Source of the DNA: Phycisphaerales bacterium
Lineage (GTDB): Bacteria; Planctomycetota; Phycisphaerae; Phycisphaerales; UBA1924
Direction of reading: 5' to 3'
Assembly (NCBI GenBank): GCA_015487555.1
Contig: WFPK01000037.1
Coordinates: 1-52,247, forward strand
Length of the DNA stretch: 52,247 bases
Shown here: one piece after another, positions 35,580 through 44,605 of the stretch
Position numbering within the stretch: the stretch's first letter is position 1
Layout of the letters: each line of letters opens with the position of its first letter
The notes under the pieces: model-generated
Databases searched by the model: none
Told to the model about the DNA's origin: nothing
The model's input: only the letters and a program-made list of their open reading frames with translations
Position numbers and translations under genes: made by a program

Positions 35580-38500
35580 TTACCCGTCGGCTGTGTTGAT
35601 ATCTGCCTCGAACGCCTCAATATCGCTTTCCAAGGCTGGCTGTGCCGTTGGTGAAGATCGCAGGATTGACTTGGCATCGTTGAGTTTCAATCTCGCCTGT
35701 GTTATGTTTCCTCTTCCTAACTCCAATCGACCAGCGGTGATGAGCATGGTGACTCGCGCAGAGATGGATCGAATAAAGTTCGATCCTTGCTCGATCATTT
35801 GCTCCGCTTCATCGTATTTTCCAAGCCGGATGTAGATACCGGCCATCGTTTCATACGCCTCGCTCCGCTGTTTGTTCTGCTCAATGGCAACTTGTGCATA
35901 AGACAAGGCATCTTCTGCGCGATCGAGTTTCGCCGAGAGCACATAGGCCAGGTTATTATTTAGCTGATAATCGTCCGAGAACAATCCAACCCCTTCTTCC
36001 CATACACGCGCTGCCTGCTCAAACTTTTCCTGGCCAAAGAGCGTAGCACCATGGATCCGGTAGGCCTGAATCTGGATCGCGGGGTGCTCGTTGTTCTTCA
36101 TCAGCCGATCAATAATCTCGGTATACCGGGCGGTGTTCTCATCGTCCGATGCCAGTCGGCGGGCAATGAAGAGGTCCAGCCAGGCCCGGATCTCGGGATC
36201 ATTATTGGGTCGTTTGAGCTTTTCGAGATACTCGATATGTGCCTCGATGGGCTGATTCTCGAAGTACCGTGAGAGGTTGCCCGCCCAGTTGAGCAGATCA
36301 TTGTCGTTGTTGGTCGAGAGGTAGAAGGCTTTGGTGATCTGCTGTTGGGCGAAGTCTTCGCGTCCGCGTGCCTGAAGCACCAATGCCTGGGCTGCCAAGA
36401 GCCCGGGGCTTTTGTTGATATCCCCGACCATCTTGGCCAGCGCCTCGATGACCTGATTGGCAGTCTGGGTGTCGGGTGGTGACATCCGGACCAGCGAATC
36501 AATATACTCGGCACCATCGCCGATCGCATGGCGTTTGTTCCACGCCATGCCATACATCTCGGCCGCTTTGCTCCAGTCGCTGCGCGATTTGAAGAGCCCG
36601 CCGATACGCGACATCAAGATCGCATCATCAGGGCGACGCGAGATCACCTCACGGGCAAAGTCAAGGGCCTCACCAGCCCCGCCTGGAGTGTTGAGCAGCT
36701 CGTTGAGCACCGCAAAGATTGATTGGTCATGGCTTGGATTCAATCGGATCGAAGTTTGCAGGTCCTTGAGCCCATCATCTTTCCGATCGACCGCAAAATA
36801 CGCTGCTGCACGAACACGATACGCCTGCCAGCTATTCGATTGGAGATCAATTGCCCGGTTGATATCCGAGAGCAGATCATTGAGCAGCGACTCATCGCCG
36901 ATCATCGACTGGGCACGCGTAATATACACAAACGGATTCTCGGGATACCGCGCGACCGCATGATTGAGCAACTCGCGGGCCTTGGCGTCGTCGCCAAGTC
37001 CTCGGGCGATGTCGGCTGCCTGAAGCATGTTGACCATCTTGGTCTTCATGCTCTCGGGAAGCTGCTCGTAGATCGCTTGGGCCTCGTTATACCGCTTGAG
37101 GCTCGTCAGCGCGGTCACCAGCTGACTCCGGATGGCAAACTCAGGGTCTGCTCCGCTTTCGACCACATCTTTGTACGCCTTGACTGCTTCGCTCAGATTA
37201 TTGATTCGGGTGTAGAGATCGCCGAGGAGAATCGAGCCCAGCATCGTGTCGGGGGACTGCCGCTTGACCGCCTCGTTGGCTGCGATGACCGCCAGGTCAG
37301 GGCGTCCGCGGTTGAGCATGAACTGCGCATTGGCCACATAAGGCTCAGCACCGATGGGCGGCTCGAGCCCTTCGATATACTTGGCAAACACCTCGTTGGC
37401 CAGCTCGAGTCCATCACGGTTCTGGTAGACACCCTGGTCGGCATACCAGGTTGCTTCGAGCTCAACATAGGCGAGGGTATCGCCTTCAGAGCGGAGCTGG
37501 TTGATGAGCATCCGTGCATCATCCCACTGCTTGGAGGTGATGTACATCCGGGCGAGCTGAAACTTGTTGTCAGCATTGGCGGGGTTGAGCTCGAGCATCC
37601 GCTCGCGTTGGCGGACAGCGAAGTCCCGCCCTTGCTTGCCGCCATAGACCGATTCAAGATTCAACCAGATATTCATAAAGGTTGGATTGGTCGACCCGTA
37701 GCGTTGAAGTCTTCGAGCGATACTCAAAGCCTCCTCATACTGACCGGCGGTGGTCAATGTCCAGAGGTACTCAGTGCAGGTTTGCGCATTGTCGGGGCGG
37801 ATCGCCAGGGCGTTCTCGAACGATTGAATCGAGGCTTCGATAAGTCCGACATCGCGCTGGAGATTGGCAAGAATCCGGTAGATCGACGCATCGGCCATGC
37901 CCGTTGCGGTGGCCTGTTCGAGTAGCTCGATCGCTTTGGGCAGGTCTTGCTCGGTTACCGCAATGCGTGCTTGGAAGGCGAGCGAATCGACCTGGCTGTT
38001 CTGCGAGCGATTGGCGATTTCCCGAGCGGTGTCGAGATCGCCGGTTTTGATCGCGTTGAGGAATGTGAACTCGACCACTCGTTTGTCATCGGGCGCGATC
38101 GCGTTGAGTTCATCGACCGTCTGTGCGAAGAGCTCGGGGCGGCCGCTGTCGGATGCGATTTTGGCGATCGAGATGAGTTTTTCGAGCTCGTCGCGCCCTG
38201 ATTGGCGCTGGAGCTCGATCCGAATATCGACGGTGTTGTCCGAGCTTAGCGCCTGGGCCATAGTCTGAAGCGACTGGTCGCCCGGGTTCATCAGCGCCGA
38301 TTTCGAGATCACCTGACGGGCACCTTCGATATCATTGCTATCGAGAAGCATCGCAGCGAGCTCACGGGCGATGGTGGGTTCATAATCAAACTCGACCACC
38401 GCTTCGCGCAGAAGCTCGATTGCGCCAGCGAAGTCGCCGGGAGTGGTCGCGGTGCCCAGCCTCATCTGCCGCGAGGTGAGGATGGCCGAGACGATTGGGT

Positions 38501-40214
38501 CCTGATTGAGCTCAGGATTGAGCAGCATTTCGATCTCGGCAAGGCGGTCGATTGCGTGCTGCATCGTTGGGTTGACCGTCAAGACTTCCCTGTACAACTG
38601 GGCTGCAGCGTTGTAGTCCTTGAGCTTGGTTTCGATCTTGGCCAGCGTCAACATGGCGCTGAGTCCCTTGCTCGAGTTGTCCAGCGGAATCAACTCATTG
38701 AGCGCCTTGCGGGCGACACCATACTGTTCCATCTGCGAGGCAGTGATCCCCTCTTGCCAGAGCCCCTCAACACTGAGCCGTTGGGTTTGTTCGTTGTATT
38801 TCTTGAAGAGCCTGAGCGCCTCATCGAGCTCTCCACGCACACGCGCCAGCTTGCCATCGAGCATGATAAGCGCACCATTGTCATCAGTCACCGTGGCGGC
38901 AAACCGATCGCGGAGCTCCTGAGCAAGCGCGGTTGCCGCATCAATCTCGCTCTGAGGCGTGTCGAGCCCAACCAATGCCTGGGCCTGGTCAACCTTGATC
39001 GTTGCCTGGGCAAGCAGGGCATCACGCTGGAGTGCATATTGACGCATACCCTGAAAACTCAAAGGCTTGGTCTCGAGCTTGTCGATCTGGGCATACCAGT
39101 CGAGTGCCTCATCAATATACCCCGCCTCATTGGCGATCTTGCCCGCCGTCCAGAGCAGCTCGGCGTTGTCCTTGTCATCCTCGATCATCACATCGACCAT
39201 CTGGCGTGAGTTGGCAAGCTTCGAAGCGGGCGAAATCCACTCTTCAATCCGCGAATAGAAGTTCAGATTAGAAAGATTCAGCTGATCGCGCGATGAGCCC
39301 AGAAGCAGGTCGGCGATCTCTTGGAGATCATCCTGAAAAGACTCCAGCGCCGCTTTGAGGGCTGCGGGGCGATCGTCAATGTCAGTCGAGATCGAAATCT
39401 CGCGTCTGGCGATATCTACACCAAGCAAGAGCCGTTGGATCATCATCTCGATGTTTCCGGGGTGGGCACGCAAGAAATCATCCGCCGATTGCAGCCCAAG
39501 CTTGTAAACCGCAATGCGCCCATCGAAATCATCTTCGTGAAGCTCACGGTTCTTTCTGATCGTGACAATGTTCATCAACCCGATGACCGCCTCGGCATCA
39601 TCAGGGTCAGCAGCCACCGCGCGCTCAAGGTCATCTTGGGCCAAAGCGTACTGATCCTCTTCGAGCAACCCATTCCCACGGGCAATCCGAACAATCGCCA
39701 ATCCGCGGTACCGCTTGAGCCGCTCCCAAGGCTGGACCTCATTGGGATCCTCCTGGAAGAAGGCCAGCGCCCCGCTGGTTTCTTCGATAATCGCATCAGC
39801 CAGCGGGCGCATGTTTCGTCCGCCGGTGGTTTTGAGCATCTCGTGGCGGATGGCGAGGAACCGCTCATGGGCATCGACATCATTGCGGAGAATCGTTGCG
39901 GTTTTTTTGATTGCACCGATATAGTCGCCATAGAACCGATCACGATACTCAGTTTCGGTCTCGGGGGTGATTTTGGTAAGTGCATCAATCCATTTTCGAA
40001 GGTTCTCTGGGTTGGTCGAGTCCTTGTTGACCGCTTTGGAGTAGGCAACCTCGGCGAGTTTGTATTCGCCTTGGGCCATCAGCTCATCGCCGCGTTTGGA
40101 AAGGTCGGCAGCACTCTTGTACGCCACGCTCCATGCGAGCATCAGCATGCCCAGCAGCGCGATTACGCCCACAATCAGGATAATTACAAATCGTGTATTG
40201 ATGCGAGAAGCCAT
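35580..40214 (-). CDS. Giant membrane-anchored TPR protein of the exosortase/EPS locus
   Basis: The protein is 1544 aa with one N-terminal membrane anchor (about 9-32, RFVIILIVGVIALLGMLMLA) and no lipobox. Almost all the rest is TPR-like helical hairpins: GEYKLAEVAYSKAVNKDSTN (about 49-68), ALAIRPDNAQTCTEYLWTL, RGRPDLAVIAANEAVK, and LSYAQVAIEQNKQRSEAYET near the end. It should face the periplasm. In other exosortase loci a TPR lipoprotein (PrsT, ~900 aa) occurs; this is larger and anchored by a helix instead, so the link is by context. AAGGA sits 7 nt before the ATG. It lies between EpsI and the BY-kinase-like gene. Confidence 0.88.
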   Translation of the reverse strand: MASRINTRFVIILIVGVIALLGMLMLAWSVAYKSAADLSKRGDELMAQGEYKLAEVAYSKAVNKDSTNPENLRKWIDALTKITPETETEYRDRFYGDYIGAIKKTATILRNDVDAHERFLAIRHEMLKTTGGRNMRPLADAIIEETSGALAFFQEDPNEVQPWERLKRYRGLAIVRIARGNGLLEEDQYALAQDDLERAVAADPDDAEAVIGLMNIVTIRKNRELHEDDFDGRIAVYKLGLQSADDFLRAHPGNIEMMIQRLLLGVDIARREISISTDIDDRPAALKAALESFQDDLQEIADLLLGSSRDQLNLSNLNFYSRIEEWISPASKLANSRQMVDVMIEDDKDNAELLWTAGKIANEAGYIDEALDWYAQIDKLETKPLSFQGMRQYALQRDALLAQATIKVDQAQALVGLDTPQSEIDAATALAQELRDRFAATVTDDNGALIMLDGKLARVRGELDEALRLFKKYNEQTQRLSVEGLWQEGITASQMEQYGVARKALNELIPLDNSSKGLSAMLTLAKIETKLKDYNAAAQLYREVLTVNPTMQHAIDRLAEIEMLLNPELNQDPIVSAILTSRQMRLGTATTPGDFAGAIELLREAVVEFDYEPTIARELAAMLLDSNDIEGARQVISKSALMNPGDQSLQTMAQALSSDNTVDIRIELQRQSGRDELEKLISIAKIASDSGRPELFAQTVDELNAIAPDDKRVVEFTFLNAIKTGDLDTAREIANRSQNSQVDSLAFQARIAVTEQDLPKAIELLEQATATGMADASIYRILANLQRDVGLIEASIQSFENALAIRPDNAQTCTEYLWTLTTAGQYEEALSIARRLQRYGSTNPTFMNIWLNLESVYGGKQGRDFAVRQRERMLELNPANADNKFQLARMYITSKQWDDARMLINQLRSEGDTLAYVELEATWYADQGVYQNRDGLELANEVFAKYIEGLEPPIGAEPYVANAQFMLNRGRPDLAVIAANEAVKRQSPDTMLGSILLGDLYTRINNLSEAVKAYKDVVESGADPEFAIRSQLVTALTSLKRYNEAQAIYEQLPESMKTKMVNMLQAADIARGLGDDAKARELLNHAVARYPENPFVYITRAQSMIGDESLLNDLLSDINRAIDLQSNSWQAYRVRAAAYFAVDRKDDGLKDLQTSIRLNPSHDQSIFAVLNELLNTPGGAGEALDFAREVISRRPDDAILMSRIGGLFKSRSDWSKAAEMYGMAWNKRHAIGDGAEYIDSLVRMSPPDTQTANQVIEALAKMVGDINKSPGLLAAQALVLQARGREDFAQQQITKAFYLSTNNDNDLLNWAGNLSRYFENQPIEAHIEYLEKLKRPNNDPEIRAWLDLFIARRLASDDENTARYTEIIDRLMKNNEHPAIQIQAYRIHGATLFGQEKFEQAARVWEEGVGLFSDDYQLNNNLAYVLSAKLDRAEDALSYAQVAIEQNKQRSEAYETMAGIYIRLGKYDEAEQMIEQGSNFIRSISARVTMLITAGRLELGRGNITQARLKLNDAKSILRSSPTAQPALESDIEAFEADINTADG

Positions 40215-40386
40215 CGGTTCGTCCTTGCTGTATTGACCCGCTTGGTGGGTCAGTCTCTGAAGCGATGTGGATCACTTCGGGTTGTGTGTCACTCTTGAAT
40301 TGGATTGCTGCTCAAGCCCGATTATGGCAGCGTGTCTGTGTCGTGTGTCAAATCAATCACTCGTTTTGCTTTTGCTATTTGTCTTG

Positions 40387-41328
40387 CTATTCATCTTGCT
40401 GTTCATTTTGCTGTTGCTGTTCATTTTGCCCGATCACCCGTGCATGGGCACCTTTGGGATTATCTGGCGGGTAGATTCCCATTTGCACATCGACCCAATC
40501 GGGTACACAGCGCATAATTTCTCCGATGATCTCTCCGAGGAACTCGCCGCCGTAGTGTGCAAACTCTTCGAAGGAATCGAAGGTTCGTCCGGTGATCTGC
40601 ACCTTCAAGAAGTACGCATAATCATCGCTGAGGTTGAAAGCGAGCTGGCGTACATCATCAGCATTGGCCTTGGTCCCCCCATTGGCGATAAAGAAGTATC
40701 CCGCATAGAGCTTGCCACCGTCGGGGTCGATGAACTCCGAAATTCGTATTTTGAAAGGCAGATCTGGGCCTACCCCTCTGGGCAGGCGAACCCGCGAACC
40801 CGGAGCATCGGTGTAGGCGGGGTCGTTATTCAATCGAACGGTGTAGATTTCGCCTTCGAGCCCGGCGAACTCTTTGGGCACACTCGTGTCGACCCGCCAA
40901 GAGCTCGTGTCCATCGGCAGCTCCATCACCCGCGAAAAATCACCCTGCTGGAGCCCACCACCAACAAAGCACCGCTCGGGCACATGCGGGACAGTATCAA
41001 TCATCCCGGTGTAGTATGCAGCATGAAGATCGAGCCCAAGAGGACGATCCGGGTCCTCATCACGCGTGCGATAGTACACCCGCGAAAGATAGTTCTCTGT
41101 GCCCAGCGTCTCGACAATCTCGGCGCTCATGATCTGGTCGGCCCCGATCTGCTTCCACCCCGGAGACTTGCTGGGAATCGAAGAGACCTGCCGATTCGAT
41201 TCGGGGTAAATCGGGCTCTTCTGCATATGCAGATCAAAGAAGGTGATGTAGGCACCGATCGCCCCGGCCCCGGCGAGCATCGTCACGCACGCAAAGGCAC
41301 AGGCTTTGGCCTGTGTGCTCATGCCCAT
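40387..41328 (-). CDS. Exosortase-associated EpsI-family protein
   Basis: The protein is 313 aa from the ATG at 41328, which overlaps the exosortase stop (TGATG). An N-terminal span (AFACVTMLAGAGAIGAYITF, about 11-30) is followed by the EpsI-type domain: GWKQIGADQIMS, YYRTRDEDPDRPLGLDLHAA, then YYTGMIDTVPHVPERCFVGG with its His-x-Pro-Glu-x-Cys motif (about 124-129). The C-terminal end is Gln/Asn/Glu-rich (QNEQQQQNEQQDE). EpsI is often fused to or beside exosortase and is thought to act in processing or secretion linked to it. At 313 residues it is longer than typical (~200-230), with an insertion around 140-200. Confidence 0.87.
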   Translation of the reverse strand: MGMSTQAKACAFACVTMLAGAGAIGAYITFFDLHMQKSPIYPESNRQVSSIPSKSPGWKQIGADQIMSAEIVETLGTENYLSRVYYRTRDEDPDRPLGLDLHAAYYTGMIDTVPHVPERCFVGGGLQQGDFSRVMELPMDTSSWRVDTSVPKEFAGLEGEIYTVRLNNDPAYTDAPGSRVRLPRGVGPDLPFKIRISEFIDPDGGKLYAGYFFIANGGTKANADDVRQLAFNLSDDYAYFLKVQITGRTFDSFEEFAHYGGEFLGEIIGEIMRCVPDWVDVQMGIYPPDNPKGAHARVIGQNEQQQQNEQQDE

Positions 41329-42332
41329 CACGGTGTCCCCTTTTTCTTTGTACCCTGTCCCGCACCCTGTCCTGCTGCAAGCTCGGGTGAAACACCCGCG
41401 TCTTCATCGGGAGAAATCAACCGATTGAGTACCCACGCCATCCCCAGAAACAGCATCAGCGAAGGAATCAGCAAAAGTGTCCCGATCACCGTGTGCGCAT
41501 CGCCCGCAGCCAAATCCGGATTCACCATCATCAACAACCCGAGCACCGTCACACGGATCATGTTCATAAACACCGCAACAGGACCCGCCAAGAGCACCAG
41601 CGCGATCCGCTGCCACCACTGAGAAGACCCCAGCACTGCCACCGCCACTGCCAGGGCATAAAACGCCACCACCATCCGCATCCCCGAACATGCCTCAGCG
41701 ACATTCATCGGGAACGACTCGCCCGCAGCGGTGGTAATCATCAAGGTGTTGCCATCAATATCAACCTCGAACCAACCAAACGGATTGCCGATCAGATTCA
41801 GAATCAGCCAGGAACCCTGCGAAGCGATCAGCTGAAGCTTGAAAGTGATCTCAAGCATGATCCGCTCGGAGATCGTAATCATCAACAGCAAATATGCGAT
41901 GGGCAGAAAAAGATACCGAAGCATCGCAGGCCCAACAAGCCAAAGCACAACCGAACCCAGCGTGAGGATCAGACTCATCCCTTGGAGCATGTGGTTATGG
42001 ACATTGAACAGGTTGTAGGCGTACGCCTGAAGACCCAAAAGAAACGGCACAAAGGCAGGCCAGAAAACCGTCACGCTCGTCTGATTGATCTTCGCTCGGT
42101 TCTGCCAGACCATATACCCCGCGATCAGCGGGATCGCAAAGGCGTGTCCCCAATCCTCGGTGTAGGCCAGGCTGATCGTGGCCTGGTGATGAAACCACCG
42201 GTAAAACAAGATCACAAAGCTCACACCCACCAGCCCGGTCATCATCAGCCCCGAGCGCGTAAAAATCCCCAGCACGCGTTGGTCTGCATGGAGGAGGGAC
42301 GAAGTGCTTGTTGAAGCCGGTACGCTACTCAT
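41328..42332 (-). CDS. Exosortase (membrane transpeptidase-like sorting enzyme)
   Basis: The protein is 334 aa with about eight membrane spans. Exosortases cut a C-terminal sorting signal (PEP-CTERM class) and hand the protein to the envelope. The three conserved catalytic residues are present: Cys215 in NVAEACSGMRMVVAF, Arg260 in VFMNMIRVTVLG, His280 in AAGDAHTVIGT. The N-terminal WGHAFAIPLIAGYMVW (61-76) is the typical YSHG-like entry motif, with Trp-Gly-His. The Gly/Gln/Lys-rich C-terminal tail (about 310-334) is cytoplasmic. It follows a strong terminator, so its transcript is separate from the Wza-like gene. The subclass (such as the planctomycete XrtU) cannot be assigned by eye. Confidence 0.92.
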   Translation of the reverse strand: MSSVPASTSTSSLLHADQRVLGIFTRSGLMMTGLVGVSFVILFYRWFHHQATISLAYTEDWGHAFAIPLIAGYMVWQNRAKINQTSVTVFWPAFVPFLLGLQAYAYNLFNVHNHMLQGMSLILTLGSVVLWLVGPAMLRYLFLPIAYLLLMITISERIMLEITFKLQLIASQGSWLILNLIGNPFGWFEVDIDGNTLMITTAAGESFPMNVAEACSGMRMVVAFYALAVAVAVLGSSQWWQRIALVLLAGPVAVFMNMIRVTVLGLLMMVNPDLAAGDAHTVIGTLLLIPSLMLFLGMAWVLNRLISPDEDAGVSPELAAGQGAGQGTKKKGTP

Positions 42333-42521
42333 TGACCTGTTCGGGTTCCTTCTCTGGGCCCAGGCATGGGGTGATCTCTTGAACCAATGACGACCTGTCT
42401 GACCAAATCGGCCTAATTCTCGGTCCGCTTTGGTCTGCTATGCAGGTCCGTGATGATTGGCGCGAAAACACCATCATGCTGGAGAATCTCGATGTTCCAA
42501 GCCCGAAACCCCCTTGGATGC

Positions 42522-42559
42522 GCAAAAATGAAACGATCCCTGCCCGAAGGCAGGGATCG
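42522..42559 (-). terminator. Strong rho-independent terminator after the Wza-like gene
   Basis: CGATCCCTGCC (42534-42544) pairs perfectly with GGCAGGGATCG (42549-42559). On the minus strand the loop is TTCG, a very stable tetraloop, followed by TTTCATTTTT. It separates the Wza-like gene from the exosortase group. Confidence 0.85.
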
Positions 42560-42643
42560 GTACGATCGGCAAGTGCAAACTGTTCATGGGATTGGGATTA
42601 TTCTGCCCAACTCTTCGGACATTGCCCGAATTATCGTCCCCAT

Positions 42644-42675
42644 TTATCGCCTACTTATCGCCTACTTATCGCCTC
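42644..42675. repeat. Three 11-bp tandem repeats just after the Wza-like gene
   Basis: TTATCGCCTAC occurs at 42644-42654 and 42655-42665, then TTATCGCCTC at 42666-42675. They begin 3 nt beyond the stop codon (42678-42680) on the minus strand. Function unknown; possibly a replication-slippage product. Confidence 0.7.
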
Positions 42676-42677
42676 AA

Positions 42678-44276
42678 TCATCGTCCAGTAAAGTTCGTCG
42701 GCGGGGCGCCGAACACATCGTTACCAAAGTTGCGATCAAGCAAGAATCCAAACCCGTAACTGGTCCGGAACCCGCCTCGGATCACCGCCAAAGGCGTCGC
42801 CCAGAACTTCGTTCCAATATTGATCAGATCATCAGGCTTGATATAGATATCAGGCTGGGTGCCCTCTGCAATGGCCCGGAGATTGAGCATAATCGTCGCT
42901 TGCTCATCGGTGCCCACGATCCGGGTCAAATCAACCCGTTCGGGAACCGCGGTGGGTCCAAGATCACCCGCAGCTGTCACTGCGCGAAGAAGCGTCAGTT
43001 TGCCCACCGCAGGGAGGTTGTAAACACCTGGGCGGTTGATCTCGCCTCGGATGTAGTAAAAACCAGTCTCGGCGGGTGGGACATGGATCATGTCGCCGGG
43101 GCGGATGATGATGTTATACCGGGCATCACCCGAGATAAGAGGCTCGACGGGCACACGGATCACCCGCTGGGTGAACAACTCGCCTCGCGAATCCCGAGGC
43201 GTCATCTGCCCATGCTCGTCGATCATCCGACGCGCAGCGACCGGAGCCGACTCGCGAACCCATTGGCCGTTGTGAAAACGCCAGCGCGGAGACGGCGCAT
43301 GAGCTACCGATTCGGCTTTGTCCAAATCGGTATCATCACGATCACTGCTCGAGTCGTGGGGAGACTCAACCAGATCAATCAAAGGCTCGTGCTCAGGCTG
43401 ACCCACCGATCGGGCTCGCGATTGGTGGGGCACCAACCCGGTGTTGTTGCCCGAGCGCGATCCAGAAACCATCCCCGGAGCAGCCAGATCATCAATCACA
43501 TCGAGCAAACGCTCGCCCGAAGGCGTATCCATCGGATCCTCGACCGAATCGAGCACATCCTCATCGCCAGGCGTTTCAGGAACCAGATCAGAGGTGCCAT
43601 CATCAAGAGGAACCTGACGGATGACAAAGAGATCCTTGGTGAACTCTGGGAATCCGCCAGCAGCGATCAACGCTTCGAGAATTCGGAAATCCGCATTGAG
43701 AATCGAGTAAGGACCAGGACCATTGACATTGCCCCAGAGGTGGAAAACCTGCTGTCGCCGTTGCTGAACAACCACCGAAACCAACGGATCGGCCACCAGC
43801 GGCGCCATCTTGATCTCGATCGCGTCGGCGACCTCACTCTCGGTCATGTTGTTGACGAAGATGCGCCCGAGCTGGGGAATCTGGATATACCCGTTCTGGT
43901 CGATCTGTCTCGGGAGAAACTCAGGCTGATTCCGGACGATCAAGTCCCAGATCGTCAGATCAAGGAAATCGCCAGGACCCACCCGGTAGATATCAGTCTC
44001 GGGGATCAGGTCTTGCGAGGTGATCTCCGAAATCTCGACCCATTGGGCGTTGGGTTCTTCGATGGCGCCGATATGGTCCAAAATCGGCACCTGCGTCGGG
44101 GTGCGCTCCCAGCGCCCGATCGTCGAGGGATCCATAAATGAATCCCAGGTGCATCCCCCCATGAACAGTGCACCAAACCCGAGCAAGGCCATATGGACCA
44201 ATGCGCTCTTCGAGGCACGGGTATGGGTGCCTTTTCTGGTACGAACAACTGCTTGTCTATTGACGATTTGGCGCAC
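42678..44276 (-). CDS. Wza-like polysaccharide export lipoprotein with SLBB domains
   Basis: The protein is 532 aa from the GTG at 44276, chosen because AGGAG lies 7 nt upstream; an in-frame ATG at 44330 would add 18 residues. The lipobox LFMGGC has Cys42, so it is an outer-membrane lipoprotein. The Poly_export domain covers YRVGPGDFLDLTIWDLI ... GYIQIPQLGRIFV (about 98-145). One SLBB-like unit, FHLWGNVNGPGPYSI, is at about 190-205, and a second, FYYIRGEINRPGVYNL, is near 430-445. Between them (about 240-390) is a long acidic, low-complexity insertion (EDVLDSVEDPMDT, SSSDRDDTDLDKAES) not expected in Wza. The role is outer-membrane exit of the polysaccharide. Confidence 0.9.
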   Translation of the reverse strand: MRQIVNRQAVVRTRKGTHTRASKSALVHMALLGFGALFMGGCTWDSFMDPSTIGRWERTPTQVPILDHIGAIEEPNAQWVEISEITSQDLIPETDIYRVGPGDFLDLTIWDLIVRNQPEFLPRQIDQNGYIQIPQLGRIFVNNMTESEVADAIEIKMAPLVADPLVSVVVQQRRQQVFHLWGNVNGPGPYSILNADFRILEALIAAGGFPEFTKDLFVIRQVPLDDGTSDLVPETPGDEDVLDSVEDPMDTPSGERLLDVIDDLAAPGMVSGSRSGNNTGLVPHQSRARSVGQPEHEPLIDLVESPHDSSSDRDDTDLDKAESVAHAPSPRWRFHNGQWVRESAPVAARRMIDEHGQMTPRDSRGELFTQRVIRVPVEPLISGDARYNIIIRPGDMIHVPPAETGFYYIRGEINRPGVYNLPAVGKLTLLRAVTAAGDLGPTAVPERVDLTRIVGTDEQATIMLNLRAIAEGTQPDIYIKPDDLINIGTKFWATPLAVIRGGFRTSYGFGFLLDRNFGNDVFGAPPTNFTGR

Positions 44277-44605
44277 TGGGCATCTCCTGCTTTTCGTCTC
44301 GTGTGCCTGATAGTCTTGGCATTCACCCATTGTGATCGCTGCCTCTCTGTATTCCCGTTCACATCATAGCAACACAAGCCCTCTGGGCTTGCAATACGCT
44401 CGTAGAGTCCATCGACCACTCGGCACCCCGAGGATGATTTCACATGTCCAAAATACGCGAAAAGGTCCGAGAGTGTGCGGATTGTTTGTCTATTGTCATT
44501 GATTTTGTCGATCTGGCGCACCCGATGCGCTCTGGCGGGCGGATCGCATAGAATATGACCCATATCGCCGATGAATGCGATACCTGACCCCACCGTCGAG
44601 TAAAT
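44277..44605. repeat. Divergent lipA/wza promoter region carrying a near-copy of the wza start
   Basis: TTGTCTATTGACGATTTGGCGCAC covers the wza start (44253-44276, plus-strand reading). About 210 bp upstream, 44485-44520 repeats the same sequence with a 12-nt insertion: TTGTCTATTG, then TCATTGATTTTG, then TCGATCTGGCGCAC. On the minus strand both read GTGCGCCARATCG...CAATAGACAA. The copy has no Shine-Dalgarno. The rest of the gap should hold both promoters; I cannot place boxes. Confidence 0.55.

Noticed and set aside
36723-37925. Long plus-strand frame (400 residues) opposite the TPR gene
   Set aside because: Antisense shadow of a continuous TPR protein; no family motif.
42450-44141. Plus-strand frame of 563 residues opposite the Wza-like gene
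   Set aside because: Arg/His-rich, no motif, and it spans the terminator hairpin.
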